From the NCBI RefSeq assembly GCF_003627795.1, contig NZ_CP032684.1, positions 1,775,001 to 1,839,000 of the forward strand: a stretch of 64,000 nt of DNA, written 5' to 3'. The DNA comes from Rhizobium sp. CCGE531 (lineage in GTDB: Bacteria; Pseudomonadota; Alphaproteobacteria; Rhizobiales; Rhizobiaceae). This document shows, in pieces, positions 18,227 through 27,418 of this stretch. Position 1 is the first letter of the stretch. Each line of letters starts with the position of its first letter. The notes beneath the pieces are model-generated. The model made no database searches. It saw only the letters and a list, made by a program, of their open reading frames with translations, and was not told the DNA's origin. The position numbers and the translations under genes were made by a program.

Positions 18227-18565
18227 GATCGGAACTCCGGGTTGATGAGGAGGTTCGACCACTATCGGTCCGCTAATTATTATGTGGCGCGCGAAAGCGC
18301 CTTCACGGCGGAAACGCTGGGCGCCGCGCTCGAGCGCCACATCCGATGCGAACAGCTCGCCCAGTTCGATTGTCGCCGCCGCGCCCGCCTTGCCCCCAAA
18401 TCTCTTCGGAGCCTATGAATCACGCCCAAGGCTCGGCGGCGAGCGACTTCTTCAATAGATGGGGTGATTGGGGTCTCAGCCGCGCCTAACTGCGGGCGGC
18501 TACTCCTGTCGGGATGTGGGAGCGTGGTCGATGTGAATCGCCACAAACATCGGGAAGTAGCAGCC

Positions 18566-19691
18566 ATGAAGTATTTTGCCGGACTTGACGTGTCTTTGGA
18601 AGAGACCGCGATTTGCGTCATCGATGAGAGCAGTCGGATCGTGAAGGAAACACGAGCGGCAAGCGAACCGCAGGCTTTGTCCGATGCGTTGCGGAAACTC
18701 GATCTGCCGCTGGATCGCATCGGCTGGAAGCGTGCTCGCTGACGGCCCTGGCTTCACCATGGATAGTGTGCCGAAGGCCTGCCTGCGATCTGTATCGAGA
18801 CGCGCCAGGCCAACGCGGCCATGAAGACGATGCCCAACAAGACCGATCGCAACGATGCCCGCGCGCTCGCGCAGATCATGCGCATGGGCTGGTATCGGCA
18901 GGTGCATGTGAAGAGCCGGCAATGCCGGTTGTGGCGCGCGCTGTTGGTGGCCCGCCCCACGGTGCTGAACGAGATGCGCAGGATAGAGAACGTGGTACGC
19001 GCCATCCTGCGCGAGGCTGGTGTCAAGCTTGGCAGGCCCTCGCGCACTGCCTTTGCTAATGGTGTGCGCGAGCTGGCAGACGCCGAGGCGATGGTGATGG
19101 TCGAGCCGCTGCGTTCGATCCTCGGCTCCATGCTCAAGGAGTTCGCCCGCCTGACAAAGCAGGTTCTCGACATCGTGCGCAAGGAGGGAAGAAGTCTGTC
19201 GGCGACTGATGAGCGCGCCCGGCGTCGGGCCGATCACCGCGCTCACCTTCCGCGCCACGATCGACCGGCCGGAGCGTTCGGTCAGCAGCGCGACAATCCG
19301 GGAGAGAGGTCTCACCTTGATCGCAGCGCCGCATCGGCTCCTCGCGGGCAGTGGGAGCGCATCTGGGCCTGACGCCGGCGCGATACCAGTCCGGTGAAAC
19401 CGACATACCGGGCAGAGTCAGCTGCTGCCGCGACGAACTCGCCCGCACTGCCCTCTACGAGGCAGCACATTCGCTGCTCGTGCGCTCGAGGAAATGGTCG
19501 AGCTTGTGTGCCTGGGGCATGAACATCGCCAAACGCCGCGGCATGGCGCGAGCCCGCGTGGCGGTAGCCCGCAAGCTGGCCGTCATCCTGCACCGCATGT
19601 GGGCCGACGGAACCGAATTCCGCTTTGGAAAGGAAGCCGCCGGTCCGCATCGACATGAACAAGGAACAAAGGGACAAATACGAACACAGAC
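18566..19691 (+). pseudogene. IS110 family transposase, frameshifted, main part
   Basis: Three frames in succession give an IS110 (DEDD) transposase: MKYFAGLDVSLEETAICVID at the start with the first Asp, then CIETRQANAAMKTMPNKTDRNDARALAQIMRMGWYRQVHVKS, later the C-terminal [20 protein letters not shown] and [17 protein letters not shown]. Frameshifts near 18742 and between 19200 and 19370 break it. An IS66 element is inserted at 19692, after which the tail resumes at 24603. Confidence 0.85.
19684..19691. repeat. Left target-site duplication of IS66-A (ACACAGAC)
   Basis: Identical to 24603-24610. Eight bases is the standard duplication length for the IS66 family. Confidence 0.95.
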
Positions 19692-19713
19692 GTAAGCGAC
19701 AAGCCGGGGCCGT

Positions 19714-21224
19714 TCAGGCGGCGTAGTTCCATGGCATGAGCGCGTCGATTTCACTGCTGGGCCATCCATTCGCAAGGCGCTCAAGCGTCTGGGTCAACCA
19801 AGCTTGCGGATCGACTGCATTCATCTTTGCCGTTTGCAGGAGCGTCGCGATGGTCGCCCAAGTCCGGCCGCCACCGTCGCTTCCAGCGAATAGACTATTT
19901 TTTCTCGTGATCGCTTGGGGTCTGATTGCTCGCTCGACTATGTTGGAGTCGAGTTCGATGCGGCCGTCGGTCAGGAAGCGCTCGAAGATGTCTCGACGCG
20001 AGATGGCATACCGCAGAGCTTCGGCGAGTTTGGATTTTCCAGAGACCCGTGGCAGGGTCGCCTGCCAGAGAGTGAAGAGGTCACGGACGATCGCTGCGGA
20101 GATCTCCTGGCGTGCAGCGACACGAGCTTCAGGGCTTTGGCCGCGCACACGCTCCTCGATCTCCCATAACCTCGCCATACGCTCGACGGTGTCTGTAGCG
20201 ACCTTCGAGCTCTTTGCGACATGCAACTCGTAGAACTTTCTCCGGCTGTGCGACCAACAGCCGGCCAGGATGGCGCTGTCATTGCCTCCATCTTTCCGGA
20301 CGAGCTTGTTATAAGCGGCATATCCGTCGACCTGCAGGATTCCACGATAGCCGCTCAGGTGTCGTGCGACACACTCGGTGGCTCGACTGTCCTCGAAGCG
20401 ATAGGCTACCATCGGTGGACCGCTGCCCCCAAAAGTCCGGTCATCCCTGGCATACGCCCATAGCCATGCCGTCTTCGCTGATCGGCGAGGATATTGAGCT
20501 CGAACCCCAGCTTGCCCATCCATTGAGCCATCAGCTTGCGGTCGAGTTCGACCTTGTCGCGTGCGTAGATGGCTTCCTGGCGATAGAGTGGCAGCCCGTC
20601 GGCATATTTGGAAACGGCGATCTGGGCCAGAAGTGCTTCCGTCGGAATGCCACCTTCGATGATATGTGCCGGAGCCGCCGCCTGGACGACACCATCCTCG
20701 TTCCTAAAGGCATACTTCGGCCGGCGGGTGACGATGACACGGAACTTCGCTGCCACGACATCCAGCCGCTCGGAGACGTCTTCTCCAATCAGGATTTTGG
20801 TCTTACCTGCATGTTCTGGAAGCTCTTCCGGTTCGATCACGACCTCGACGCGCTCAAGATGAGGCGCAAAGCCCTTGCGTGGCCGCGGAGCGCGTTTGCT
20901 GTCCGCGCTACCGCGGCCTTTCGTGACCTGAGCCTTGATCGTCGCAATGCCGGTCTCGATCTCTTCGAAGACAAAGGCATGCTGCTCGTCATCGACGGTG
21001 GATGATGCAAGCCTTTCCGAGCGTCGGCCAAATCGGGCGCGATCGAAAGCCTTCAGGATCTGCGTCAGCCGCTCGATGCGCTCATCGGCGTCCGCGTTGC
21101 GGGCCTCTAGATCGTCAACCTGCTTCTCCAAAGCCTCGACGCGGGCTGCTTTTGCGGCCATGGCAAGAACCATGGCTTTGAGAGCCTCTACATCATCCGG
21201 GAGCTCAATCTCGGGCCGCGTCAT
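19714..21224 (-). pseudogene. tnpC: IS66-A tnpC transposase with frameshifting deletion
   Basis: The N-terminal part (21224 to about 20475) carries the coiled LPDDVEALKAM region and the zinc-binding-like stretch; the C-terminal part (about 20475 to 19714) resumes in another frame at TAWLWAYARDDRTFGGSGPP. Against the intact tnpC of IS66-B some 82 bases are missing at the junction. They contained the ADET...PTLAPG segment with the first Asp of the DDE triad. The later Asp (QVDGYAAYN) and Glu (ELDSNIVERAIRP) are present. The transposase is inactive. Confidence 0.92.
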
Positions 21225-21298
21225 GGGTATGATCAGAGCATATTTTGCCGCGCTCCGCCCATGCTTTCAGGGACCTGATTCACTTCGCCGCAGCGGTT

Positions 21299-21643
21299 TT
21301 ACCCAACAATCTCGGGAGGCTTCACCGGCGTGGATCGAACCCGCTTCCAGTCCATTCCGTCGACTAAAGCCAGAAGCTGGGCATGATTGAGCTGGACGCG
21401 ATGATGGCCGATCCGGGGCCAGCAGAACTGGGCTTTTTCCAGCCGCTTCGCATAGAGGCAAACGCCGGAGCCATCCCACCACACGATCTTGACTCGGTCT
21501 GCTCTCTTGGCCCGAAAGACATAAAGTGCACCGTTGAACGGATCACTGCCAGCATCCCGTACCAGCGAAAGCAAGCTGTCCGGCCCCTTTCGGAAGTCGA
21601 TGGGATGGCTCGCAAGAAAGACCTTCACGCCGGACGGGATCAT
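21299..21643 (-). CDS. tnpB: IS66-A TnpB accessory protein
   Basis: A 114-residue IS66 Orf2 protein with the hallmark F.ASHPIDFRKGPDSL near the start and GALYVFRAKRADRVKIVWWDGSG in the middle. Complete. Its start overlaps the tnpA stop by four bases. Its exact role in IS66 transposition is not settled. Confidence 0.93.
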   Translation of the reverse strand: MIPSGVKVFLASHPIDFRKGPDSLLSLVRDAGSDPFNGALYVFRAKRADRVKIVWWDGSGVCLYAKRLEKAQFCWPRIGHHRVQLNHAQLLALVDGMDWKRVRSTPVKPPEIVG

Positions 21644-21900
21644 GCCGACCGCACCGCTCGGATCACCCGCTGCAGGTGTGCTTCGCCGATATCTGCGTCG
21701 GCCCGGATAACGACGTCGCCGATGATAAGCTCGATCATCGCACGTGTGCCAATCGTCCCAGTCTCCGTCTGACCAGCCCGATCTTGCGAGGAGGATCGTT
21801 GTCCGTCACGAGCATCACGACGCCAGCCAAATAGCTGCGAGGGATGTATGCCGATGCGATGCGCAATGGCTGAGACGCTTGCGCCGGGCTCCATTGCCTC
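21640..21900 (-). pseudogene. tnpA: IS66-A tnpA, 3' portion cut by IS66-B
   Basis: From EAMEPGASVSAIAHRIGIHPSQLFGWRR onward the frame is a normal IS66 Orf1 (TnpA/IS3-type helix-turn-helix protein). The 5' codons are displaced to 24385-24482 by IS66-B. An ATG inside IS66-B could give an accidental fusion of 101 residues, which lacks the native N-terminus. Confidence 0.9.
21893..21900. repeat. Left target-site duplication of IS66-B (ATTGCCTC)
   Basis: Identical to 24385-24392, flanking the inner IS66 element. Confidence 0.95.
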
Positions 21901-21977
21901 GTAAGCGCATAGGCGACCCCACGTAGCATCCAGATAGAAAATCACTCATTTTCAGCATGAATCATGCTGGGAATCCT

Positions 21978-22361
21978 ATGAGTGAAGATATGAATCATGG
22001 TCGTACGTTCGAAATTCTGACGGCGGAGCCGGTGCGAACGCGGCGGAAACCGAAGTCGTGGTCAGATGAGGCGAAAGCTCTGATCCTGGAACAAGCGCTG
22101 GCTCCGGGCGCGAATGTCTCTGCGGTCGCGCGTGCCCATGGAATGGACCCGTCGCAGCTCTTTGGATGGCGGCGAGTAGCCCTCGCATCTGGTTCGGTTC
22201 AGCGCCTGAGAGCAACCGAAAACGATGAGGCGTTTACTCGTTTCGAGGCGGTGCGGACGGACACTGTCGAGATCCAGGTGGGCGACACGACACTTCGCGT
22301 CAGCGCTTCGATCGATCCGGCGCTGCTGAGCGGCATTGTCAGGGCGGTACGGCAAGCATGA
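21978..22361 (+). CDS. tnpA: IS66-B TnpA
   Basis: A helix-turn-helix protein of about 127 residues: RRKPKSWSDEAKALILEQALAPGANVSAVARAHGMDPSQLFGWRR is the DNA-binding portion in two adjacent segments (residues ~20-65). The start could also be 21957; I prefer the in-frame ATG at 21978. Its stop overlaps tnpB by four bases. Confidence 0.9.
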   Translation: MSEDMNHGRTFEILTAEPVRTRRKPKSWSDEAKALILEQALAPGANVSAVARAHGMDPSQLFGWRRVALASGSVQRLRATENDEAFTRFEAVRTDTVEIQVGDTTLRVSASIDPALLSGIVRAVRQA

Positions 22362-22702
22362 TCGCTTCGGGTGTCGTGGTCTATGTGTCGTGCCAACCGG
22401 TCGACTTCCGCAAAGGCGCTGCGTCGTTGATGGCCCTGGTGCGGGATGGCGGCCTCGACCCCTTTAGCGGTGCTCTTTATGTATTCCGCTCAAAACGGGC
22501 AGACCGGATCCGCATTGTCTGGTGGGACGGCAGTGGGGTCTGCCTTTACGCAAAAATACTCGAGGAAAATGGCTTCTGCTGGCCTGTCCCGTCTGCTGCC
22601 CGCGTCCGTCTCGACCATGCGCAATTAATGGCACTTCTGGCCGGAATGGATTGGAAAAAGATCCGCTCCGCCAAGGTGCGGCGGCCACTTTCGATCGGCT
22701 GA
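22358..22702 (+). CDS. tnpB: IS66-B TnpB
   Basis: A 114-residue IS66 Orf2 protein with V..SCQPVDFRKGAASLMAL and GALYVFRSKRADRIRIVWWDGSG. Complete and of the same length as the TnpB of IS66-A, with about two thirds of positions alike by eye. Confidence 0.94.
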   Translation: MIASGVVVYVSCQPVDFRKGAASLMALVRDGGLDPFSGALYVFRSKRADRIRIVWWDGSGVCLYAKILEENGFCWPVPSAARVRLDHAQLMALLAGMDWKKIRSAKVRRPLSIG

Positions 22703-22777
22703 TGACGATGTGCGGCAAGATGAATCATGTTGCTGTAAGTGTTGGGAAATCGGCTGATTTTATGCTCTATTACGCGC

Positions 22778-24376
22778 ATGGTTTTACCCGGTCCCGACCT
22801 TCCTGACGACGTCGATGCGCTGAAAGCGATGATCATCGCTTTGAACGCAGAGAAGGCTGCGACTGACGCCGAAATTGCCCGAATGAAGGCTGTCCAACAG
22901 AAAGCCGACGAGCGGATCACCACTTTGACGGCGATCTTGAAGGTTTTGCAGCGGGCCCAAAACGGTACACGCTCCGAGCGACTGCGGCTGGCGATAAACG
23001 ACGAGCAGATAGACTTCGCTTTTGAGGAGGTCGAGACTGGCCTTGCGGCGATTGATAGCGAACTCGGCCAAGTGGGCAAAGAGCGGCCAAAAAGGGAGGC
23101 GCGGCCTCGCAAAGGTTTTGCCGCCCATCTCGAACGCATCGAGGAAGTGATTGAGCCGGAGATCCCCGACGACTGCCAAGGCTTGGAAAAGGTTCTGATC
23201 GGTGAAGACCGATCCGAGCGGCTCGACGTCATACCGCCGAAGTTCAGGGTCATCGTCACACGCCGCCCGAAATATGCGTTCCGCGAACGTGACGGCGTGC
23301 TGCAGGCTTTGGCACCCCCGCATATCATCGAAGGTGGGCTGCCGAGCGAACGGTTGCTGGCTTATATTGCTGTGTCGAAATATGCCGACGGCCTTCCGCT
23401 CTACCGGCAGGAGGCGATCTATCTGCGCGACAGCGTGGTTCTCAGCCGCTCTTTGATGGCCCAATGGATGGGGCATCTGGGCTTCGAGCTGCGGATCTTG
23501 GCGGATTACATCTTGGAGCGTATCAAAGCCAGTGAGAGGATATTTGCAGACGAGACGACCTTGCCGACGCTGGCTCCCGGCTCTGGTAGAACGATGAAGG
23601 CGTGGTTATGGGCCTACGCTTGCGATGACCGACCGTTTGGCGGGTCTGGCCCGCCGATGGTTGCCTATCGCTTCGAAGACAGCAGGGGTGGCAAGTGTGT
23701 CGCGCGTCATCTCGCCGGGTTTAGTGGCATCCTGCAAGTGGATGGGTACTCGGCTTATACCAGCATGCTCAAGGAGCGCGGCAAGTCCGGCAGCAATGAA
23801 ACGATCAAGCTGGCCGGATGCTGGGCACATTTACGCCGAAAGTTCTACGAGCTGCATGTCGGCGGCATTAATGACGCTGCAACGGCGTCGATCACAGCGA
23901 TGACGGGGCTTTGGAAGGTTGAAGACGAGATCCGCGGCAGTGATGCCGAAACGCGCGCGAGGCGCCGTCAGGAGACGTCCGCTGGCATCGTCGCCGATCT
24001 CTTCCACTTGTGGGAGAAGGAACTCTCCAAAGTCTCCGGAAAGTCCAAGACTGCTGAGGCGATACGCTACGCCCTGACACGCCGGGAGGCGCTGGAGCAC
24101 TTCTTGACGGACGGTCGCGTCGAAATCGACTCCAACATCGTCGAGCGTGCCATCCGGCCCCAAACCATTACGAGGAAGAATAGCCTCTTTGCCGGTAGCG
24201 AGGGAGGCGGAGAGACATGGGCGACGATCGCCACACTTCTACAGACGGCAAAAATGAACAACGTCGATCCGCTTGCCTGGCTATCTCAAACGCTCACCCG
24301 CATCGCAAATCGCTGGCCAGCCGCTGATATTGAGCTGCTCATGCCATGGAACTTCAACGCCAACGCTACCGGCTAA
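22778..24376 (+). CDS. tnpC: IS66-B TnpC transposase
   Basis: A 532-residue DDE transposase from the ATG at 22778; an upstream in-frame start at 22739 is less likely because the family protein begins at the LPDDVDALKAM helix. Order: coiled-coil N-terminus, the F..H.....V...P zinc-binding-like domain, then catalytic Asp in ADETTLPTLAPG, Asp in LQVDGYSAY and Glu in EIDSNIVERAIRP, closing with LLMPWNF. All three catalytic residues are present, so the element may be mobile. Confidence 0.94.
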   Translation: MVLPGPDLPDDVDALKAMIIALNAEKAATDAEIARMKAVQQKADERITTLTAILKVLQRAQNGTRSERLRLAINDEQIDFAFEEVETGLAAIDSELGQVGKERPKREARPRKGFAAHLERIEEVIEPEIPDDCQGLEKVLIGEDRSERLDVIPPKFRVIVTRRPKYAFRERDGVLQALAPPHIIEGGLPSERLLAYIAVSKYADGLPLYRQEAIYLRDSVVLSRSLMAQWMGHLGFELRILADYILERIKASERIFADETTLPTLAPGSGRTMKAWLWAYACDDRPFGGSGPPMVAYRFEDSRGGKCVARHLAGFSGILQVDGYSAYTSMLKERGKSGSNETIKLAGCWAHLRRKFYELHVGGINDAATASITAMTGLWKVEDEIRGSDAETRARRRQETSAGIVADLFHLWEKELSKVSGKSKTAEAIRYALTRREALEHFLTDGRVEIDSNIVERAIRPQTITRKNSLFAGSEGGGETWATIATLLQTAKMNNVDPLAWLSQTLTRIANRWPAADIELLMPWNFNANATG

Positions 24377-24384
24377 CCGCTTAC

Positions 24385-24392
24385 ATTGCCTC
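24385..24392. repeat. Right target-site duplication of IS66-B (ATTGCCTC)
   Basis: Second copy of the 8-bp repeat at 21893-21900. Confidence 0.95.
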
Positions 24393-24482
24393 AGCCACAG
24401 CCCGCGCTTTAAAATCATCGGACCAGCGGCGCCGAAATTGCCGTGGGGCGCCCTCAAGCCGTTCCGGAACAGCCTCGATCAT
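24385..24482 (-). pseudogene. tnpA: IS66-A tnpA, displaced 5' end
   Basis: From an ATG at 24482 the minus strand reads MIEAVPERLEGAP, then RRRWSDDFKARAVAEAMEP, which joins exactly through the duplicated 8 bases to the tnpA part at 21640-21900. This proves that IS66-B split a formerly intact gene. Confidence 0.9.
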
Positions 24483-24602
24483 ATGGAAGTTTCTAGTTCC
24501 AGAGCTAGGCGCAGACATAGAAGCTCACAGTTTGTGAATCGTCTGTCCGCAATACAGCGGCCAACGCTACTGACGCCAGATGGGGTCAGCTTGTCGCTTA
24601 CA

Positions 24603-24610
24603 CACAGACG
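24603..24610. repeat. Right target-site duplication of IS66-A (ACACAGAC)
   Basis: Second copy of the 8-bp repeat at 19684-19691. Confidence 0.95.
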
Positions 24611-24671
24611 TTCGCCCGAGAGGGTGATCCGGATCGTTCCCGTGGGAACGTTAGCAAGGCGATCTCGTTAG
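24603..24671 (+). pseudogene. IS110 transposase tail beyond IS66-A
   Basis: Begins with the right copy of the target duplication (24603-24610). Joined to 19691, one frame reads on through RSPERVIRIVPVGTLARRSR to a stop at 24671, in keeping with an IS110 C-terminus; another frame stays open further. Which is native is unclear because the gene is already frameshifted. Confidence 0.6.
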
Positions 24672-24858
24672 CTGGCACGATCCTGGGCGAATTCTCCGAG
24701 GTCGTTCAACAGATTGAGATGCCTCGCTCTCCTAACCCCATCATGCGGCGGCTGCGCGCCGACCGCGAAGAGAGCGAGTGGCCCGCGGGGCGACGTGATC
24801 CGGATGACAGGAAAAGCTTAACCTCATCGACCCCAATCAGAGAAGCCTGCTAGCGTCC

Positions 24859-25590
24859 CTACCGCGACCACTGGGTATCGCTAGCTCGCTGGTGCAACGC
24901 CAGCCGGTCGAATGGGGACACGGAAACTCCAAAGACTGAGAAGCGAGGATTGCTGCTTGGCAAGTGATACAAGCGTCGGAGTGTTGGATATCCAACGCTA
25001 ATTCCGAATGCCTCCCGTGCTTCGATCGAGGCTGGCGCGGCATCTATAAGCAGTCTCGGCCTGTGAAACTCTGTTCCTTGCTCTCGCAATATCTCGCTTA
25101 CCAGCCTGTGGCCGAACTCGTCAACAGCCTTGTCAGTCAAGGAAAGCGGCATAAAGGAAGTATCAAGCATGATGGGCGTTCCGTCGGCTGATATGATTGT
25201 TCGTAAACAAAGCATTGCTCCACATGGAGGTTTGAACACACTCAAGGCAGGAATTCTAATTCTCTCTCTTGTTACTGAAATCAACTGAATCCTAGGTTTT
25301 AGCCGCACGCGCTGAGGTTCAGTGAGTTCGCTGAGGAAGAAGTCGAGGTTGCAAAGCATCCTACAGCTCTCTCGCACAAAGGTTCCGAGCCCTGGACTCG
25401 TTCGCAATATTCCAGCTCGCTGAAGGTCTTGGAGCGCTCGCTTGATAGTTATGGCACTTACTTTGAAATCTCTCGCCAACTCAGCAGTAGATGGCAGCTG
25501 CTGCCCTGTCTTATAGTGGTTTGCGAAGACGCGCTGCATGATCTCTTCTCGGATCTTCTCGTGTAGCGGCCTATGGACACTCCGCGGCAT
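24859..25590 (-). CDS. GntR family regulator, HutC/UTRA type, paralogue of 946-1689
   Basis: A 243-residue GntR protein: winged helix with LPSTAELARDFKVSAITIKRALQDLQ (residues ~30-60) and G.GTFVRE wing, then a UTRA domain with P.L.VFKPP.GAMLCLR and YPTLRRLYHL. I use the ATG at 25590, preceded by GGGAG; a longer reading from 25650 is possible. It aligns end to end with the GntR at 946-1689 including the late FGV...PFDRLA segment. It lies downstream of the PLP/GNAT gene on the same strand and likely controls the kinase-PLP unit. Confidence 0.88.
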   Translation of the reverse strand: MPRSVHRPLHEKIREEIMQRVFANHYKTGQQLPSTAELARDFKVSAITIKRALQDLQRAGILRTSPGLGTFVRESCRMLCNLDFFLSELTEPQRVRLKPRIQLISVTRERIRIPALSVFKPPCGAMLCLRTIISADGTPIMLDTSFMPLSLTDKAVDEFGHRLVSEILREQGTEFHRPRLLIDAAPASIEAREAFGISVGYPTLRRLYHLPSSNPRFSVFGVSVSPFDRLALHQRASDTQWSR

Positions 25591-25775
25591 TCGGCAAGCT
25601 CCCAAAAGTTGCGTGAATCTGACCCTGGTCTGGTTTCTGAGCAACACCATGTTTGCGACAGCTAAACGCGCCTGCGACGTAAAGCTCGCCTCCCGTAAGG
25701 CTGGTACTCACCAGTGCCAGCAAGACACACGGTCGGGAAACACGATGCGCTCGTTTAGAGCTCACGTTCATTTCC

Positions 25776-27395
25776 CTAAACCAATTCTAGTTCGAAGATG
25801 TTTTGAGTCCCTGCCGGGCCCTGATAAGTAACGTCTGTATCTCGAAAGCCCGCATTGAGATATACGAGCCTGGCAGTCACGTTGCGGACATTGACGCCCA
25901 GCATGAGTCGTTTGATGGACGGCCGATTCGCCAAAATCCATTGCGCGGCAAGTTGAGCGGCCGCCCTGCCATACCCATTGCCCTGGTATGCCCGGCCCAC
26001 CCGGAGACTGTGCAGAGTGAAAACCTGCGGCGGCGCCCATTCCGGAACGGCCGCTCCCTCGCGGAGGATAAAAAAGCCAACAGTTTCATCGCGGGCCACT
26101 ATAGCGAAAGCGTGATGCAGCCCAGGTGTCGAGGCATTTCGAAGCTCTAAAAAGGATGCTTCTAGAGGATCGACAAATTGTTCTTGCTCGGCCTCCAACT
26201 GTAGATGGGCAACTTTCGAATGGTCAAAGGGAGATAGCTCCTGCAACGTCGTTACCGGATGGGCGTCAGCCGCTTCGGCGCTAAGTGGGAGCGTGTCGGA
26301 TTCGAGAGTGAGTCGATTGACCGGTTGTCGGTGTGGGCTCACTGATTGGCTAGATAAACGTTCGATGCTGCCCGAGAGTACATCACGGAGTGTTCGTCTC
26401 CCCCAAGGATAGGAGGACCAAGCCGTCAATTCTTCTGTGGGAGCCGCGACTTCAACTGGTTGTTGCCGCAGGCTCCCAGACCAGTTAGGAACAGTTGAGA
26501 GCCACTCTTCATCATATACAGTTTCGACGTACCTGTGACCTTCATCAGGAAAGATAGCAACGACTTTCTTTTCGGGATTCTTGCGAGACCACCAATCGGC
26601 GACCTTATATGCCGCACCGCTTGTCGGGCCCATGTATAGCGAGTGATCCCGAAGAAGCTCGTGAGTTGCATCAAAAACCTCGGCGGGCGTTACCCAATGA
26701 ACTTCATTGAAGTGGCTGTGATTAACATTAGACGGAATGATCTCACCCCCTAGCCCGCTAAGATCTTCTTGCGTACCGATTGGTTGCCCAAACAGAACGG
26801 AATTTGGAGTATCAACTCCAACGACATGCAAATCGGGGAAGGGGACCCTCAGGAACTTGGACGTGCCGCACATGGAGCCCCCCGAGCCTACGGGACCAAC
26901 CAAGCAGTCGATCTTTCCCAGTCGGTGGATAAGCTGTTCGGCGAATTTGGCGTATGAGAGCGGGTTATCCGGGTTGGAGTATTGGGAAGGCCAATAGCTA
27001 TTGGGTGTCATTTTTAGGAATTCCGCGAGTCGGTTCAACCGCGCCTGTTGAATTCCACCGGTGAGCGCGGGCTCCTTGACAATTTCTACGTGTGCGCCAA
27101 GCCGCATAAGCCGCCTATGAAGGTGTCGGTCGAGCCCCCAGTCGCTAACCAGTATACATTTGTAACCATGCTGTACCGCAAGCATAGCCAACGCAAGACC
27201 GAAAGTGCCGGACGAGGACTCGCAGATTGTGGCGCCTGGTTTCAGTAATCCTCGCTCCACTGCTCGCTCAAGGATGAACCGCGCAGGGAGCAGTTTCATA
27301 AGAAAGAAGCTGGCGCCATACAGACCATCGCTTAACTTAGCGATTCGGGGATTCTCGAAATCCTCAAGATTCCGCATTAAAGTTCGGTTCGACAC
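25776..27395 (-). CDS. Fusion: cysteine-synthase-like PLP enzyme plus GNAT acetyltransferase
   Basis: A 539-residue two-domain protein. Residues 1-320 resemble fold-type II PLP enzymes (CysK/SbnA): a lysine in FFLMKLLPARFIL near residue 34 stands where the PLP lysine is expected, SSSGTFGLALAML matches the phosphate/substrate loop, GPVGSGGSMCG the PLP-phosphate loop, and GPTSGAAY the late loop. After a variable linker, residues 420-539 form a GNAT domain with the acetyl-CoA motif RVGRAYQGNGYGRAAAQLA and a final NAGF. GGAG precedes the ATG. It follows the GHMP kinase by 23 bases. By family logic it could replace or eliminate an O-phospho group on an amino acid made by that kinase, then acetylate the product; this is inference. 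Confidence 0.8.
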   Translation of the reverse strand: MSNRTLMRNLEDFENPRIAKLSDGLYGASFFLMKLLPARFILERAVERGLLKPGATICESSSGTFGLALAMLAVQHGYKCILVSDWGLDRHLHRRLMRLGAHVEIVKEPALTGGIQQARLNRLAEFLKMTPNSYWPSQYSNPDNPLSYAKFAEQLIHRLGKIDCLVGPVGSGGSMCGTSKFLRVPFPDLHVVGVDTPNSVLFGQPIGTQEDLSGLGGEIIPSNVNHSHFNEVHWVTPAEVFDATHELLRDHSLYMGPTSGAAYKVADWWSRKNPEKKVVAIFPDEGHRYVETVYDEEWLSTVPNWSGSLRQQPVEVAAPTEELTAWSSYPWGRRTLRDVLSGSIERLSSQSVSPHRQPVNRLTLESDTLPLSAEAADAHPVTTLQELSPFDHSKVAHLQLEAEQEQFVDPLEASFLELRNASTPGLHHAFAIVARDETVGFFILREGAAVPEWAPPQVFTLHSLRVGRAYQGNGYGRAAAQLAAQWILANRPSIKRLMLGVNVRNVTARLVYLNAGFRDTDVTYQGPAGTQNIFELELV

Positions 27396-27418
27396 ATCTG
27401 TTCTCCAAAGGTTGGATT

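Larger units (their letters stand above)
21901..24384 (+). mobile_element. IS66 family element B, apparently intact
   Basis: A 2484-bp element starting GTAAGCGCATAGGCGACC and ending in the inverted GTAAGCG (CGCTTAC at 24378-24384), flanked by the perfect 8-bp duplication ATTGCCTC. It encodes tnpA, tnpB and tnpC, all open, in the plus direction. It landed in tnpA of IS66-A. The two elements differ clearly in sequence, so this is not a self-insertion of one copy. Confidence 0.95.
19692..24602 (-). mobile_element. IS66 family element A, interrupted by IS66-B
   Basis: Ends are GTAAGCGACAAGC... at 19692 and its inverted copy ...GCTTGTCGCTTAC ending at 24602, bounded by the perfect 8-bp repeat ACACAGAC. 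Gene order on the minus strand is tnpA-tnpB-tnpC. Without the inner element and its duplication the length is about 2.42 kb, a little short for IS66 because tnpC has lost about 82 bases. It inserted in the 3' part of the IS110 transposase. Confidence 0.95.

Noticed and set aside
25701..25714. Short inverted repeat CTGGT-ACTC-ACCAG before the second gntR
   Set aside because: Too short and not similar to the other operator candidates; kept only as a weak possibility.
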